64,000 nucleotides of DNA from assembly GCF_023036475.1 (NCBI RefSeq), contig NZ_JAJQKI010000001.1, positions 372,001 through 436,000 on the forward strand. Direction: 5' to 3'. Positions 24,153 through 32,972 of the stretch are shown here, piece after piece. The notes under the pieces are model-generated. The model was not told the DNA's origin, did not search any database, and saw nothing but the letters and a program-made list of their open reading frames with translations. Within the stretch, counting starts at the first letter, position 1. Each line of letters begins with the position of its first letter. The stretch comes from Bacillus pinisoli (GTDB taxonomy: Bacteria > Bacillota > Bacilli > Bacillales > SA4). Position numbers and translations under genes: made by a program.

Positions 24153-25190
24153 GTGCAGACACCAACTTTGACGATAGTTGTACCATGTTATAACGAAGAA
24201 GAAGTACTACACGATACGATAACTCAATTAGATCAGCTTCTCAGTGGGATGATTCAAGAGGAACTCCTTTCAAGTACCAGTAAAGTTCTATTTGTAGATG
24301 ACGGAAGCAAGGACCAAACCTGGAACATGATTTTCAAAGCGAGCATTCGCAATCCTATGATGAAAGGCTTAAAACTTTCTCGGAATGTAGGTCATCAAAA
24401 TGCACTTTTAGCTGGATTATTTGCAGCCAAAAACTGTTCAGACTGTGTGATATCCATTGATGCTGACTTGCAAGATGATATCGAGGTAATTCGTGAGTTT
24501 ATTAAAAAGTTTCAAGAAGGTCATGAGATTGTGTATGGCGTAAGAGGGAAACGCGATACAGATACATGGTTTAAACGGAGCACAGCCGAATCATTTTATA
24601 AGCTCATGAATAGGATGGGGGTTCATCTCGTTTACAATCACGCCGATTACAGACTTCTAAGTAAAAGAGCCATTGAAGAACTTGAGAATTTTAGTGAGGT
24701 GAATCTCTTCCTTAGAGGAATTGTGCCACTAATTGGCTTTCAGTCTACCTCGGTATATTATGACCGAAAAGAACGAATGGCTGGTGAGACAAAGTATCCA
24801 TTACGAAAAATGCTCTCATTTGCTTTTGATGGAATTACCTCCTTTTCTGTTACTCCAATCAGAATGGTTTTATTACTAGGAATTACTTCGTTCCTAGTGA
24901 GCATGGCATTTGGTATTTACTTCTTATCTTTAAAGTTCTTTGGAGATACCGAATTAGGGTGGACTTCTCTCATTACATCCATCTGGTTAATTGGTGGTTT
25001 ACAGTTAATTGCAGTTGGATTAATTGGTGAATACATCGGAAAGATTTACAAAGAAACAAAACGCCGACCCAAATTTATTGTTGATATTGATCTACTAAAT
25101 CTTCCTATTCCAAAGCAGTTACGAGAGACAGAGAGGGACGAACATGAATCAAGGTCTATTCCATTATCTACCCTTCCTGAAACGAACTAA
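24153..25190 (+). CDS. GT2 polyprenyl-phosphate glycosyltransferase (YkoT/GtrB-like)
   Basis: A 345-residue DPM1/GtrB-like enzyme that loads a sugar from a nucleotide donor onto undecaprenyl phosphate at the inner face of the membrane. GT-A motifs: VVPCYNEEEVL (9-19), VDDGSKDQT, and the metal site IDADLQDD. Two C-terminal helices (about 235-310) anchor it. The GTG start at 24153 follows an AGGAGG site. It overlaps the next gene, gtrA-like, by 47 bases, implying coupled translation. Confidence 0.9.
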   Translation: MQTPTLTIVVPCYNEEEVLHDTITQLDQLLSGMIQEELLSSTSKVLFVDDGSKDQTWNMIFKASIRNPMMKGLKLSRNVGHQNALLAGLFAAKNCSDCVISIDADLQDDIEVIREFIKKFQEGHEIVYGVRGKRDTDTWFKRSTAESFYKLMNRMGVHLVYNHADYRLLSKRAIEELENFSEVNLFLRGIVPLIGFQSTSVYYDRKERMAGETKYPLRKMLSFAFDGITSFSVTPIRMVLLLGITSFLVSMAFGIYFLSLKFFGDTELGWTSLITSIWLIGGLQLIAVGLIGEYIGKIYKETKRRPKFIVDIDLLNLPIPKQLRETERDEHESRSIPLSTLPETN

Positions 25191-25587
25191 CTCATTCACT
25201 CGATTTCTTCTAGTCGGCGTGGTCAATACTTTAGTAGGGTTATCTCTCATCTTCATCCTTATTAAACTCGGGATAAACTACTGGACAAGTACGTTTTTAG
25301 GAAACAGTATGGGGGCTATTATTAGCTACTTTTTAAACCGGAGCTTTACTTTTGATAGCAGGGTTTCTCTGCAAAAAGGTGCCCCCTCTTTTATCCTAGT
25401 TATACTGATTTGCTATGTTGGATCCTATACCGTAAGCAAGTGGTTCATCTCGTTGACGGGAGCACCACCTTATCTACCTAGCTTTTTAACCGAACAGGAT
25501 TTAGCCGTGTTGGCAGGAGCTTTGCTATATACTCTTTCTAATTATATAGGGCAGAAATATATTGTTTTTTCAAAGGCTGTTTCTTAA
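25144..25587 (+). CDS. GtrA-family membrane protein
   Basis: A 147-residue protein with four transmembrane helices and the GtrA motif SYFLNRSFTF near residues 58-67. GtrA proteins are proposed to flip or handle polyprenyl-linked sugars made by the GtrB partner, here the gene it overlaps. The start is supported by AGAGGGACGAAC. Last gene of the glycosylation trio; the next gene is convergent. Confidence 0.88.
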   Translation: MNQGLFHYLPFLKRTNSFTRFLLVGVVNTLVGLSLIFILIKLGINYWTSTFLGNSMGAIISYFLNRSFTFDSRVSLQKGAPSFILVILICYVGSYTVSKWFISLTGAPPYLPSFLTEQDLAVLAGALLYTLSNYIGQKYIVFSKAVS

Positions 25588-25610
25588 CAGAGACGTGACT
25601 AGTCTTAGGC

Positions 25611-26534
25611 CTAGTAAAAAATCGTAGCTAGAGAAACGACAATTGTAACCGTAACACTACTTAATAGAGTCGATATGAGCACAGCCTGTGCAGCAAATTC
25701 AGGTTCATTATTGAATTCTAATGCCAATAATGAACTGTTTCTTGAAGTAGGAAATGCACTTGCGATGAATAAAGCTTGAGCTGTAACGCCTTCCCATCCA
25801 AGTAACTGTAAGAGCAAAAAAGCTAGAACGGGACCTATGATAAGCCTTCCAACCACAGCGAAAAGTAGTGCCTTAAAAATCCGTTTAATTTTCAGATAAG
25901 CAATTTGAGCACCTAATGTTATAAGAGCAATGGCAAGAAAGGCATCTGATATATTCTTTACAGGCTGCCAAATAAAGGCTGGAATCTCCATTTGTACACC
26001 TTTTAAGACCATGGCAAACAGTAAGGCGTAAATGATGGGTTGCTTCAGGATTTCCTTCATTGTTCCTTGCCTTTTTTGACTCTTACCTACTGAATTGAAC
26101 AAACCGTATGTAAAGGTAACGATATTTTGGTAAGCAGATACAATAACCGCAATTGATAGCCCGATTGGGTGTTGATAAAATACTAATTCACTAACAGGTA
26201 AGCCGAAGTTACCAGCATTACTAAGCACCATACTATTTTTAAAACTCGCTGACAATCCACCCTGTAATCTCTGCATTCTCGCTAATAATTGACTAACCAC
26301 TATTAACAAACTTGTATTGATTAGTAAAAATAAAATAATTTTTGAAAAGAGAGTGAAGGTAATGTCACCCTCATAAATATTTGTAAAACATACGGCTGGA
26401 AGAAGGAAATACGTATTTATCTTTGATAGGGTCTGTAAATCAAAGGAGAACTTTCTCTGAAGAAATACACCAATTGCTACTGTAAAAAAGATTGGAAACA
26501 TGATATTAATGACGATTAAACGAAAGACATCCAT
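25611..26534 (-). CDS. AEC-family transporter
   Basis: A 307-residue carrier of the auxin-efflux-carrier family with ten hydrophobic helices, including AGNFGLPVSELVFY and the closing ASAFPTSRNSSLLALEFN block. Bacterial members move malate, malonate and other carboxylates. I start at ATG 26534, preceded by GGGGGAGGAACACAA; the upstream in-frame ATG lacks a site. It follows the tricarboxylate transporter operon on the same strand by about 85 bases, which fits a carboxylate substrate. Confidence 0.85.
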   Translation of the reverse strand: MDVFRLIVINIMFPIFFTVAIGVFLQRKFSFDLQTLSKINTYFLLPAVCFTNIYEGDITFTLFSKIILFLLINTSLLIVVSQLLARMQRLQGGLSASFKNSMVLSNAGNFGLPVSELVFYQHPIGLSIAVIVSAYQNIVTFTYGLFNSVGKSQKRQGTMKEILKQPIIYALLFAMVLKGVQMEIPAFIWQPVKNISDAFLAIALITLGAQIAYLKIKRIFKALLFAVVGRLIIGPVLAFLLLQLLGWEGVTAQALFIASAFPTSRNSSLLALEFNNEPEFAAQAVLISTLLSSVTVTIVVSLATIFY

Positions 26535-26619
26535 TTGTGTTCCTCCCCCAGTCATCGAAAAAGAGTAGATCAAATCATCTACTCCTTTGTCTTTAGTAAG
26601 ACCTCTATGGCCTTAACCA

Positions 26620-28146
26620 TCATCCTTCTTCATTGATGACAACGCTCTTCCCTCTTAGCTTTAATAAGAAAGGTATTAACATCCAAAGCGTCGCGATGAT
26701 TAAAAATACAAGTGATAATGGGCTTGTCAGAAAGATCATATAATCACCGTTTGAGATCGTTAATGCTCTTCGTAAGTTATTCTCAATCATCGGGCCTAAT
26801 ACGAGTCCAAGCACTAGTGGTGCGACAGGATAATCATGTTTCGTTAATAAATATCCAAACACCCCACAGCCTAACAGTAAATATAAATCAAACGTAGTGA
26901 ACTGAACGGCATATACGCCAAAAATCGAGATCGCAATAATAATTGGTAACAAGTACTTGGCTGGTGTTTCAATAATCTTAGCGAAAACCTTTACTAGAGG
27001 CATATTTAATACTAACAACATCAGATTTCCAATAAACATACTAGCAATTAAGCCCCATGCTACATTCGGATGATCTGTAAAGAATAATGGACCTGGTTGG
27101 ATGTTATACATGATAAGCGCACCCATTAAGATCGCAGTTGTACCTGAACCTGGAATACCTAATGTTAATAACGGAATCATCGCTCCGCCTGATGCAGCAT
27201 TGTTTGCTGCTTCCGGTGCAGCAACTCCCTCAATTGCACCTTTTCCAAACTTCCCAGGGTTCTTGCTTAGTTTCTTCTCTGCAATATAGGAGAAGAAGGA
27301 AGCTAAAGTTGCTCCAGCCCCTGGTAGAATCCCGATAAAAAATCCAAGTAGAGAGCCACGAACAATTGGTGCCGAGCTATCTTTTAAATCTTGCTTCGTC
27401 GGCAGTACTCTTCCTACTTTTGCAATTTCTCCTCCTTCAGCATCCTTCTCTAAGATTGTTTTGAATACCTCTCCAAGTGCAAATAATCCTACCGCAATCG
27501 TAAGGAATTCTATTCCAGAATAGAGAATTGGCTGATTGTAGGTAAAACGTGCCACACCTGATACCACGTCCATCCCAATCGTTGCTAAGAGTAACCCCAC
27601 AACAGTCATGATTAATGCTTTTGTCATTGATTTACCCGCTAATCCACTAACCGCACATAAACCTAATATCATTAATGAAAAATATTCAGCAGGACCAAAC
27701 GATAAGGCAATATCTGATAGTGGCTCTGCTAACGCTACAAGTCCTATTAAAGCAACAAGTCCTGCTGCAAATGAACCAATGGCTGCAATAGACAAGGCAG
27801 CTCCCGCACGTCCTTGCTTGGCCATTTGATAACCGTCTAAAGTGGTTACAACGGAAGAGGATTCACCTGGAGTATTCAATAGAATGGATGTCGTAGACCC
27901 ACCGTACATAGCTCCGTAATAAACCCCGGCTAATAGAATAATAGAGCTTGCCGCTGCAGATTCAGGATCAAGCCCTGAAGTCAGTGATGCTGTTACAGGA
28001 ATTAATAGAGCAACACCGCTCATTGGTCCAATCCCTGGTAAAACACCGACTGCTGTCCCAATTAATACCCCAACAAAAGCAAAGACGAGATTATGCCATT
28101 GTAACGCGACAGCAAACCCATTCGCTAAAAATTGTAAAGTTTCCAT
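26620..28146 (-). CDS. tctA: tricarboxylate transporter large subunit TctA
   Basis: A 508-residue permease of the tripartite tricarboxylate transporter family with about eleven helices. Family motifs are present: GVLPGIGPMSGVALLIP near the N-terminus and GILPGAGATLASFFSY mid-protein. The ATG at 28146 follows GGGGG with eight bases between; the GTG three codons earlier is less likely. It works with TctB and the TctC binding lipoprotein encoded upstream, importing citrate or related tricarboxylates driven by a cation gradient. Confidence 0.93.
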   Translation of the reverse strand: METLQFLANGFAVALQWHNLVFAFVGVLIGTAVGVLPGIGPMSGVALLIPVTASLTSGLDPESAAASSIILLAGVYYGAMYGGSTTSILLNTPGESSSVVTTLDGYQMAKQGRAGAALSIAAIGSFAAGLVALIGLVALAEPLSDIALSFGPAEYFSLMILGLCAVSGLAGKSMTKALIMTVVGLLLATIGMDVVSGVARFTYNQPILYSGIEFLTIAVGLFALGEVFKTILEKDAEGGEIAKVGRVLPTKQDLKDSSAPIVRGSLLGFFIGILPGAGATLASFFSYIAEKKLSKNPGKFGKGAIEGVAAPEAANNAASGGAMIPLLTLGIPGSGTTAILMGALIMYNIQPGPLFFTDHPNVAWGLIASMFIGNLMLLVLNMPLVKVFAKIIETPAKYLLPIIIAISIFGVYAVQFTTFDLYLLLGCGVFGYLLTKHDYPVAPLVLGLVLGPMIENNLRRALTISNGDYMIFLTSPLSLVFLIIATLWMLIPFLLKLRGKSVVINEEG

Positions 28147-28158
28147 TTCATCCACCCC

Positions 28159-28617
28159 CTAACTAAACCAGATTGGAAACCCTGGTAAAGATCCTTTCAA
28201 CACTTCAACGAATAAATAATAGACGCCAAAAGAAAAAGCAGCTGCAATGATGATTGTCTTGATCCATCCACCCTTTTGCATCACCTGAAAGCCTATTACT
28301 AAAAAGAGAAAAGTCGTGATGACATAGCCTAGCACTTCTAAAAGAGCGGCATATAAAACAGCTGAAATAAAGATTACTAGAAACCGAACATAGTCAGGTT
28401 TTTCCTTACCTCTTTGAGTAGCTTGATAACGAAACGTTTCATAGAATAGCCTTAAACTTAATAAAACCAAGATCATCCCTAGCACTTTTGGGAACATATC
28501 CGGTCCAACGTTACTTCCATAGGAGCTAGCTGAAATCTTATTACTTTCAAAAATAAAACCAGCCCCAATAATGATGAAAAGGAAGCTTGTATAGCGGTCA
28601 AATGTTTTACTCATCAT
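28159..28617 (-). CDS. tctB: tricarboxylate transporter small subunit TctB
   Basis: A 152-residue, four-helix small membrane subunit of the TTT system, between the binding protein and the large permease gene in the usual tctC-tctB-tctA order. It opens with DRYTSFLFIIIGAGFIFES and has SYGSNVGPDMFPK after helix 1, a typical TctB loop. Ribosome site GGGGGAG. Its stop lies 12 bases before the tctA ATG. Confidence 0.9.
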   Translation of the reverse strand: MMSKTFDRYTSFLFIIIGAGFIFESNKISASSYGSNVGPDMFPKVLGMILVLLSLRLFYETFRYQATQRGKEKPDYVRFLVIFISAVLYAALLEVLGYVITTFLFLVIGFQVMQKGGWIKTIIIAAAFSFGVYYLFVEVLKGSLPGFPIWFS

Positions 28618-28637
28618 TACTCCCCCCTAATAAAAGA

Positions 28638-28666
28638 TTATGGAGAAGTGGGATCCTTCTCCATAA
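28638..28666 (-). other. intercistronic hairpin between tctC and tctB
   Basis: TTATGGAGAAG and CTTCTCCATAA form a perfect 11-bp stem with a seven-base loop, directly after the tctC stop and before the tctB ribosome site. There is no T run, so it probably stabilises the tctC message, keeping binding protein levels above those of the permease. Confidence 0.7.
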
Positions 28667-28674
28667 GAGTTAAC

Positions 28675-29724
28675 CTATTTTTGCATACCAAGAGCCGTTA
28701 ATAACTCTGTGATTACCTGTTCTTGATTCTCTAAGAAACTATTGAAGTCATCTGAACTCTTGAATTCACTTTCCCAGCCATTTGCTTCAAGCTCTTTTAA
28801 CCAAGATTCGTTCGTAGAAAGCTCAGTTAATTTTTCTTCCCAGTATGCTTGTTCAGCATCTGTCATTTCCTTTGGACCGAAGATACCTCTCCAGATTGTG
28901 AAGTCTGCGTCAACCCCAGCTTCTTTTAAAGTAGGAACTTCTGCAAGATCTCCTGCTAAACGTTCAGTTGAAGTTACAGCAAGTACACGAACCTTACCAG
29001 CTTTCAAGTATTCCCCTACAGAAGAAGCATCTGTCGCGATAAAATCAGCATTACCACCAAGTAATGCAGCGATTGCTTCTCCACCACCGTCATAAGAAAC
29101 ATACTTTACTTGCTTCGGGTCTACTCCGTATTTAAATGCAGGTAGGACTGCTATTAAATGATCCATGGAACCTGGTGATGATCCACCAGCTGCCGTAATT
29201 TTCGTTGGGTCATTTTTAATAGCTTCTAGTAAGGATGCTAAATCATTATATGGAGAATCTGCATTTACAACGATTGCTCCATAATCCTTTGTTAATTGTG
29301 CTAAAGGAGTTGTGTCTTTATAACCGAAAGGACTGTTACCTTCCTTTTTTAGGTTGTTTATTAAAATTGGTGGTGAGCTAATAAATAGCTTATATGGATT
29401 CTTTGTATCCTGAGTCGCATATTCTGCTAGGAAAACAGCTCCGCCTCCACCTGGCTTATTTTCAACTGTAATGGTCTGATCAACTAGTTTTGTTTCTCCA
29501 AACACTTTTGCAACTGCACGTGCTGTTAAATCCCATCCACCACCAGCTCCAGATGGCGCAACAACTGTAATTGGTTTTGTTGGATAATCTGATGAAGCTT
29601 CTCCAGAATTAGAATTGGATGAGTTTGAACCTGAATTGGACGAAGTTTCTTGAGTTGTTCCTCCACAGGCAGCTAAACTTAAAACTAGTAAACTAATAAA
29701 TAAAACAGAAAGTACTTTTTTCAC
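28675..29724 (-). CDS. tctC: tricarboxylate-binding lipoprotein TctC
   Basis: A 349-residue extracellular substrate-binding lipoprotein of the Bug/TctC family. The signal peptide ends with the lipobox LAAC (C20). A Ser/Asn-rich linker (about 25-46) follows, then the Bug fold with VVAPSGAGGGWDLTARAVAK, a loop of the kind that holds carboxylates in this family. GTG start at 29724 after GGGGG. First gene of the transporter operon, next to its likely two-component regulator. Confidence 0.93.
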   Translation of the reverse strand: MKKVLSVLFISLLVLSLAACGGTTQETSSNSGSNSSNSNSGEASSDYPTKPITVVAPSGAGGGWDLTARAVAKVFGETKLVDQTITVENKPGGGGAVFLAEYATQDTKNPYKLFISSPPILINNLKKEGNSPFGYKDTTPLAQLTKDYGAIVVNADSPYNDLASLLEAIKNDPTKITAAGGSSPGSMDHLIAVLPAFKYGVDPKQVKYVSYDGGGEAIAALLGGNADFIATDASSVGEYLKAGKVRVLAVTSTERLAGDLAEVPTLKEAGVDADFTIWRGIFGPKEMTDAEQAYWEEKLTELSTNESWLKELEANGWESEFKSSDDFNSFLENQEQVITELLTALGMQK

Positions 29725-29764
29725 CTTAACATCCCCCTTTTAATCTATCTTTTAACGAAAGAAA

Positions 29765-29787
29765 AGACAGCGTTGTAAGCGCTGTCT
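29765..29787 (-). terminator. terminator of the two-component operon, overlapping a cre-like site
   Basis: AGACAGCG and CGCTGTCT enclose a seven-base loop; on the minus strand TTTTCTTT follows, so it can terminate the regulator operon. Bases 29773-29787 (TTGTAAGCGCTGTCT) also match the degenerate CcpA cre consensus W-T-G-N-A-A-N-C-G-N-W-N-N-C-W. This places a possible catabolite-repression site upstream of tctC. Confidence 0.65.
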
Positions 29788-29871
29788 TAAAATTATCAGA
29801 ACATTAATTATTTTTATAGTATTTGGTCATAAGTTCAAAAAAACTTATTACGGTCATTTTGTTCATAAAGT

Positions 29872-30555
29872 TCACAGAAGGAAATACTTTCGCTCTGGCC
29901 TTCCAACATGACCATAAATCAGCTGGGCATTGATCTTCTTTTGGAGGATTAAATACTCTAAATATCTTCTGGCAGTCGAGCGACTCACTCCAGATTTTTT
30001 ACTCAATTCTTCTGCCGTAATTCCTTCAATGCCTGTAGAACTAATGCTTTCAAGGAGCTTCTCTAGCGTTAACGGATCAATGCCTTTTGGCGCATCCTCT
30101 TCCACCTGTTGTTTTGGCGAGTTGTTCCATAGTTCTTCTATCTGCTCCTGAGTAAACGTAGAATGTTGCGACAGCTGCTTGACTTTAAGACGATAATTTT
30201 CCAAGCATATTTTAAATCGGTCGAATGTTAGTGGTTTTACAATATAATCAACCACTCCTCCATGAAGTGCTTGGCGAATGATATCAACTTCAGAAGCAGC
30301 CGTAATCATAATAATATCCATGCTAGTAAAATGCTGTCTGATAAATTTGACTAACTCAATCCCCTTCATATCGGGTAAATACACATCTAGTAAAACAAGT
30401 TGCGGCTGAACGGTTTCAAGCCAATCTTTTGCCTGTTCACCTGTGGTTGCAGTACCTACAACAGTAAATCCATCTATTTTCTCTGTAAATCTCCGATGGA
30501 TCTCTGCAATTCTTTTATCATCCTCCACGATTAATACCTCGATAACTGAATCCAT
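29872..30555 (-). CDS. response regulator of the CitB/DctR family
   Basis: A 227-residue two-component regulator. Receiver domain 1-125 with acidic pocket E11-D12-D13 and phospho-acceptor D57 in LLDVYLPD; C-terminal winged/HTH segment (about 170-227) with EELSKKSGVSRSTARRYLEYL. Start chosen at ATG 30555 after AAAGGAGG. It follows the sensor kinase gene and lies beside tctCBA, so it probably activates the tricarboxylate transporter in response to citrate-like ligands. Confidence 0.9.
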   Translation of the reverse strand: MDSVIEVLIVEDDKRIAEIHRRFTEKIDGFTVVGTATTGEQAKDWLETVQPQLVLLDVYLPDMKGIELVKFIRQHFTSMDIIMITAASEVDIIRQALHGGVVDYIVKPLTFDRFKICLENYRLKVKQLSQHSTFTQEQIEELWNNSPKQQVEEDAPKGIDPLTLEKLLESISSTGIEGITAEELSKKSGVSRSTARRYLEYLILQKKINAQLIYGHVGRPERKYFLL

Positions 30556-30651
30556 CGGTCTTTCCTCCTTTAGCAATAGCCCATTTATCTGAATCATGTT
30601 GATCTTAATCTATCTAATCTGATTTCGGCTTGTTAGAGACGTTTGCAACAT

Positions 30652-32256
30652 TTATTTGTGGATACCCTTGGGGATGGATACAATAAATAAAGCTCCTCCA
30701 AGATCTCCTTTTTCTATCACAATATAGCCACCTAATTCTTCTGTAAGTTCTTGTACCTTCGCTAAACCTAACCCTCGATTTTGGCCATCTTTTGTGGTGA
30801 AGCCTCGCTTGAAGATAGAGTCAATGAGTTCATCACAGATACCTTTTCCATTATCCTCCACCTCAATAACTAAATCCTCACCACGGTCCGTAACAAAAAA
30901 TTGCACCTTTTTATCGTCTTTTTTTACTTCTTCCACCGCTTCAAATGCATTTGTTATTAAATTTCCGATAATGGATACAAAATGACTGCTGTCAATACTG
31001 CCTCTTAAGTCCTCGATATGACTAGAACGGTCAATTGTAAACTCAATCTTTAGCTCCTTGGCACGATTATAAAAGCCTAATAGAATACCTGCTAGCCAAG
31101 GATCCCTTATTTTTTTCATCACGAATTGTAAAAACTCCTGATGTCCTGCTGCTTCTTTATGAATTAATTCGAGTGCTTCATCGTATGCCTCTAACTGAAT
31201 GAGACCTGATAATGTATATAAAAGATTATTGTATTCATGAGTTTGCGCTCTAAGTGCTTCTGTATACCTGCGTACCTGAGAAAGCTCTTCTGTTAACTGA
31301 TCGATTTCTGATTTCAATCTAAAACTCGACACAACTCCTATTACATCATTCCCTACTTTAACAGGAAGACGATTGGCAATGACCGTTTTCCCACCAATTT
31401 GAAGCTGTCGATCCAATTGTTCTTCTCCTGTATCTACTACTTCTAATATAGTAGAATGGGGTATTACTTCTAGAATAGACGCACCGATGACAGATTGTGA
31501 TTTTTGTAAGGAGAGTATTTCATAGGCTGCTTGATTGGCCAGTATCACTCTTCCAAGTCGGTCTACTACAATAATACCTTCTCTTACAGATTCAATGACT
31601 GCATTTCTTTCTTTATATAAAGAGGCAATTTCTTCTGGTTCCAAGCCAAACAATAATTTTTTTATACTTTTAGAAAGATAGATAGAACCTATTACACCGA
31701 TTATGAGACCAACAATGGCAATAGGAATGATGGGACTACCATAATCATTAGATAATTGATTGATGTCTTCTAGTAAGAAGCCTACAGAGACAATTCCAAT
31801 GATTGCCCCTCCCTCGTCATAAATCGGCACCTTACCTCGTAAAGCTGGCCCAAGAGTACCCGTTGCTTTTGAGATATAGGATTCTCCTTTAAGTAGGGCT
31901 CTCTCATTATCCCCACCTACCATCTTTTTCCCAAGTCTTTCCTCTAAAGGGTGGGAATAACGGATGCCTTCTTTATTTCCGACGACGATATATTCTGCTT
32001 CTGTCTCTATTCTAATTCGTTCAGCAATAGGTTGAATGATCTCCCATGGTCGTTCGTGTTCAAATGCTTGTTTGATTTCTGGCATGTCAGCCACTGTCTC
32101 TGCAATATGAAGGGCTCTGTCTCCTAGTTGAGTTTCAATAGTATTTGATAGAGTTTGGTAAAACAAGATGCTTGTCTGCATGACAATAATCAGTGTAAGA
32201 AATACAATAAAAACCATGATTCGTTGCTGTAGTTTCAATTTCTTAAATCTGATCAT
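30652..32256 (-). CDS. sensor histidine kinase of the CitA/DcuS family
   Basis: A 534-residue membrane kinase: TM1 about 14-34, an extracytoplasmic PAS-like (sCache) sensor domain to about 175 with the family motif RIRIETEAEYIVVGN and GVRYSHP-like IRYSHP, TM2 about 177-197, a cytoplasmic PAS (215-320), the phospho-histidine H-box in AQTHEYNNLLY, and an HATPase domain with ENGKGI. CitA/DcuS kinases sense C4- or tricarboxylates, consistent with the adjacent tctCBA genes. Confidence 0.92.
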   Translation of the reverse strand: MIRFKKLKLQQRIMVFIVFLTLIIVMQTSILFYQTLSNTIETQLGDRALHIAETVADMPEIKQAFEHERPWEIIQPIAERIRIETEAEYIVVGNKEGIRYSHPLEERLGKKMVGGDNERALLKGESYISKATGTLGPALRGKVPIYDEGGAIIGIVSVGFLLEDINQLSNDYGSPIIPIAIVGLIIGVIGSIYLSKSIKKLLFGLEPEEIASLYKERNAVIESVREGIIVVDRLGRVILANQAAYEILSLQKSQSVIGASILEVIPHSTILEVVDTGEEQLDRQLQIGGKTVIANRLPVKVGNDVIGVVSSFRLKSEIDQLTEELSQVRRYTEALRAQTHEYNNLLYTLSGLIQLEAYDEALELIHKEAAGHQEFLQFVMKKIRDPWLAGILLGFYNRAKELKIEFTIDRSSHIEDLRGSIDSSHFVSIIGNLITNAFEAVEEVKKDDKKVQFFVTDRGEDLVIEVEDNGKGICDELIDSIFKRGFTTKDGQNRGLGLAKVQELTEELGGYIVIEKGDLGGALFIVSIPKGIHK

Positions 32257-32285
32257 AGTAAACCCCGTCCTAATCTATGTAATAA

Positions 32286-32723
32286 CTAAATGCTATAAAA
32301 ATAAAAGAAGTTTGACTCTTTTTCAAATCCAATTTTCTCATATAACCGTTGAGCATTTACATTGTCTGCCCCTGTCTCGAGTGAAACCCCTTTTGCTCCA
32401 ATTTCTTTACCATACTGAATAGCCGCATCTATTAATGCATTCCCTACACCTAGACGTCGTGCATCCTCTATTACATATAAATCGTTTAGTACAAGTGATT
32501 TTCTCATACTAACAGATGAGAACATTGGATATAGTTGAGTAAAACCGACTGCTCTCTCTTCATGTACACATAATAAAATGGTGGATTCATTATTTTCCAA
32601 TCTTTCTTTAATAAACTGTGTTGCACCATTAAGATCCGAGGGTTGTTTGTAGAATCTGCGATATAAATCAAATAACTCCACGACCTGTTCTATGTCATTA
32701 ACCGTAGCTCTAATAACTTTCAT
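32286..32723 (-). CDS. GNAT-family N-acetyltransferase
   Basis: A 145-residue acetyltransferase with the GNAT core: beta strands ending in LNDLYVIEDARRLGVGNALI, where R-x-x-G-V-G-x-A is the acetyl-CoA pyrophosphate loop, and the closing NAQRLYEKIGFEKES. Substrate unknown. The ATG is preceded by AAAGGGG. It sits upstream of the sensor kinase gene with a 29-base gap and could be cotranscribed with it. Confidence 0.85.
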   Translation of the reverse strand: MKVIRATVNDIEQVVELFDLYRRFYKQPSDLNGATQFIKERLENNESTILLCVHEERAVGFTQLYPMFSSVSMRKSLVLNDLYVIEDARRLGVGNALIDAAIQYGKEIGAKGVSLETGADNVNAQRLYEKIGFEKESNFFYFYSI

Positions 32724-32796
32724 ATAGATTCCCCTTTATTTTGGTATGTATTTACTATTATACAATTCATGGATATATACAAGCACAAATTAATTT

Positions 32797-32812
32797 ATCA
32801 ATTTTTTTTGAT
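32797..32812. promoter_or_regulatory. operator copy 1, ATCAA-N6-TTGAT
   Basis: Perfect 16-bp palindrome with an all-T spacer, ending seven bases upstream of the -35 box of the operon promoter. Confidence 0.75.
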
Positions 32813-32819
32813 TAATTTG

Positions 32820-32848
32820 TTGACATTAGTAAATTTTGGATATATGAT
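32820..32848 (+). promoter_or_regulatory. strong sigma-A promoter of the small-protein/thioredoxin operon
   Basis: TTGACA at 32820-32825 and TATGAT at 32843-32848 with a 17-base spacer: a near-consensus promoter. It lies between two operator copies, so repression by occlusion is likely. Confidence 0.85.
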
Positions 32849-32854
32849 ACATAT

Positions 32855-32870
32855 ATCAAATAAAATTGAT
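32855..32870. promoter_or_regulatory. operator copy 2, ATCAA-N6-TTGAT
   Basis: Begins about where transcription should start. Spacer ATAAAA. Together with copy 1 it brackets the promoter. Confidence 0.75.
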
Positions 32871-32920
32871 TAATAAAGATCAAGGCGATAGATTAATTTC
32901 TAAAATTTTTTATAAACTAA

Positions 32921-32936
32921 ATCAATTTTTTTTGAT
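32921..32936. promoter_or_regulatory. operator copy 3, ATCAA-N6-TTGAT
   Basis: Identical in all 16 bases to copy 1 (all-T spacer), located in the 5' untranslated region. Confidence 0.7.
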
Positions 32937-32942
32937 TTATAA

Positions 32943-32958
32943 ATCAAACCAATTTGAT
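32943..32958. promoter_or_regulatory. operator copy 4, ATCAA-N6-TTGAT
   Basis: Starts 22 bases after copy 3 and ends just before the AAGGAG ribosome site of the first gene. Spacer ACCAAT. As RNA it could also pair near the ribosome site. Confidence 0.7.
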
Positions 32959-32972
32959 TAAGGAGTGATAGC

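Noticed and set aside
32797-32958. FNR-type site (TTGAT-N4-ATCAA) at the thioredoxin operon
   Set aside because: The half-sites are in the opposite order (ATCAA first) and six bases apart in all four copies, so the format differs.
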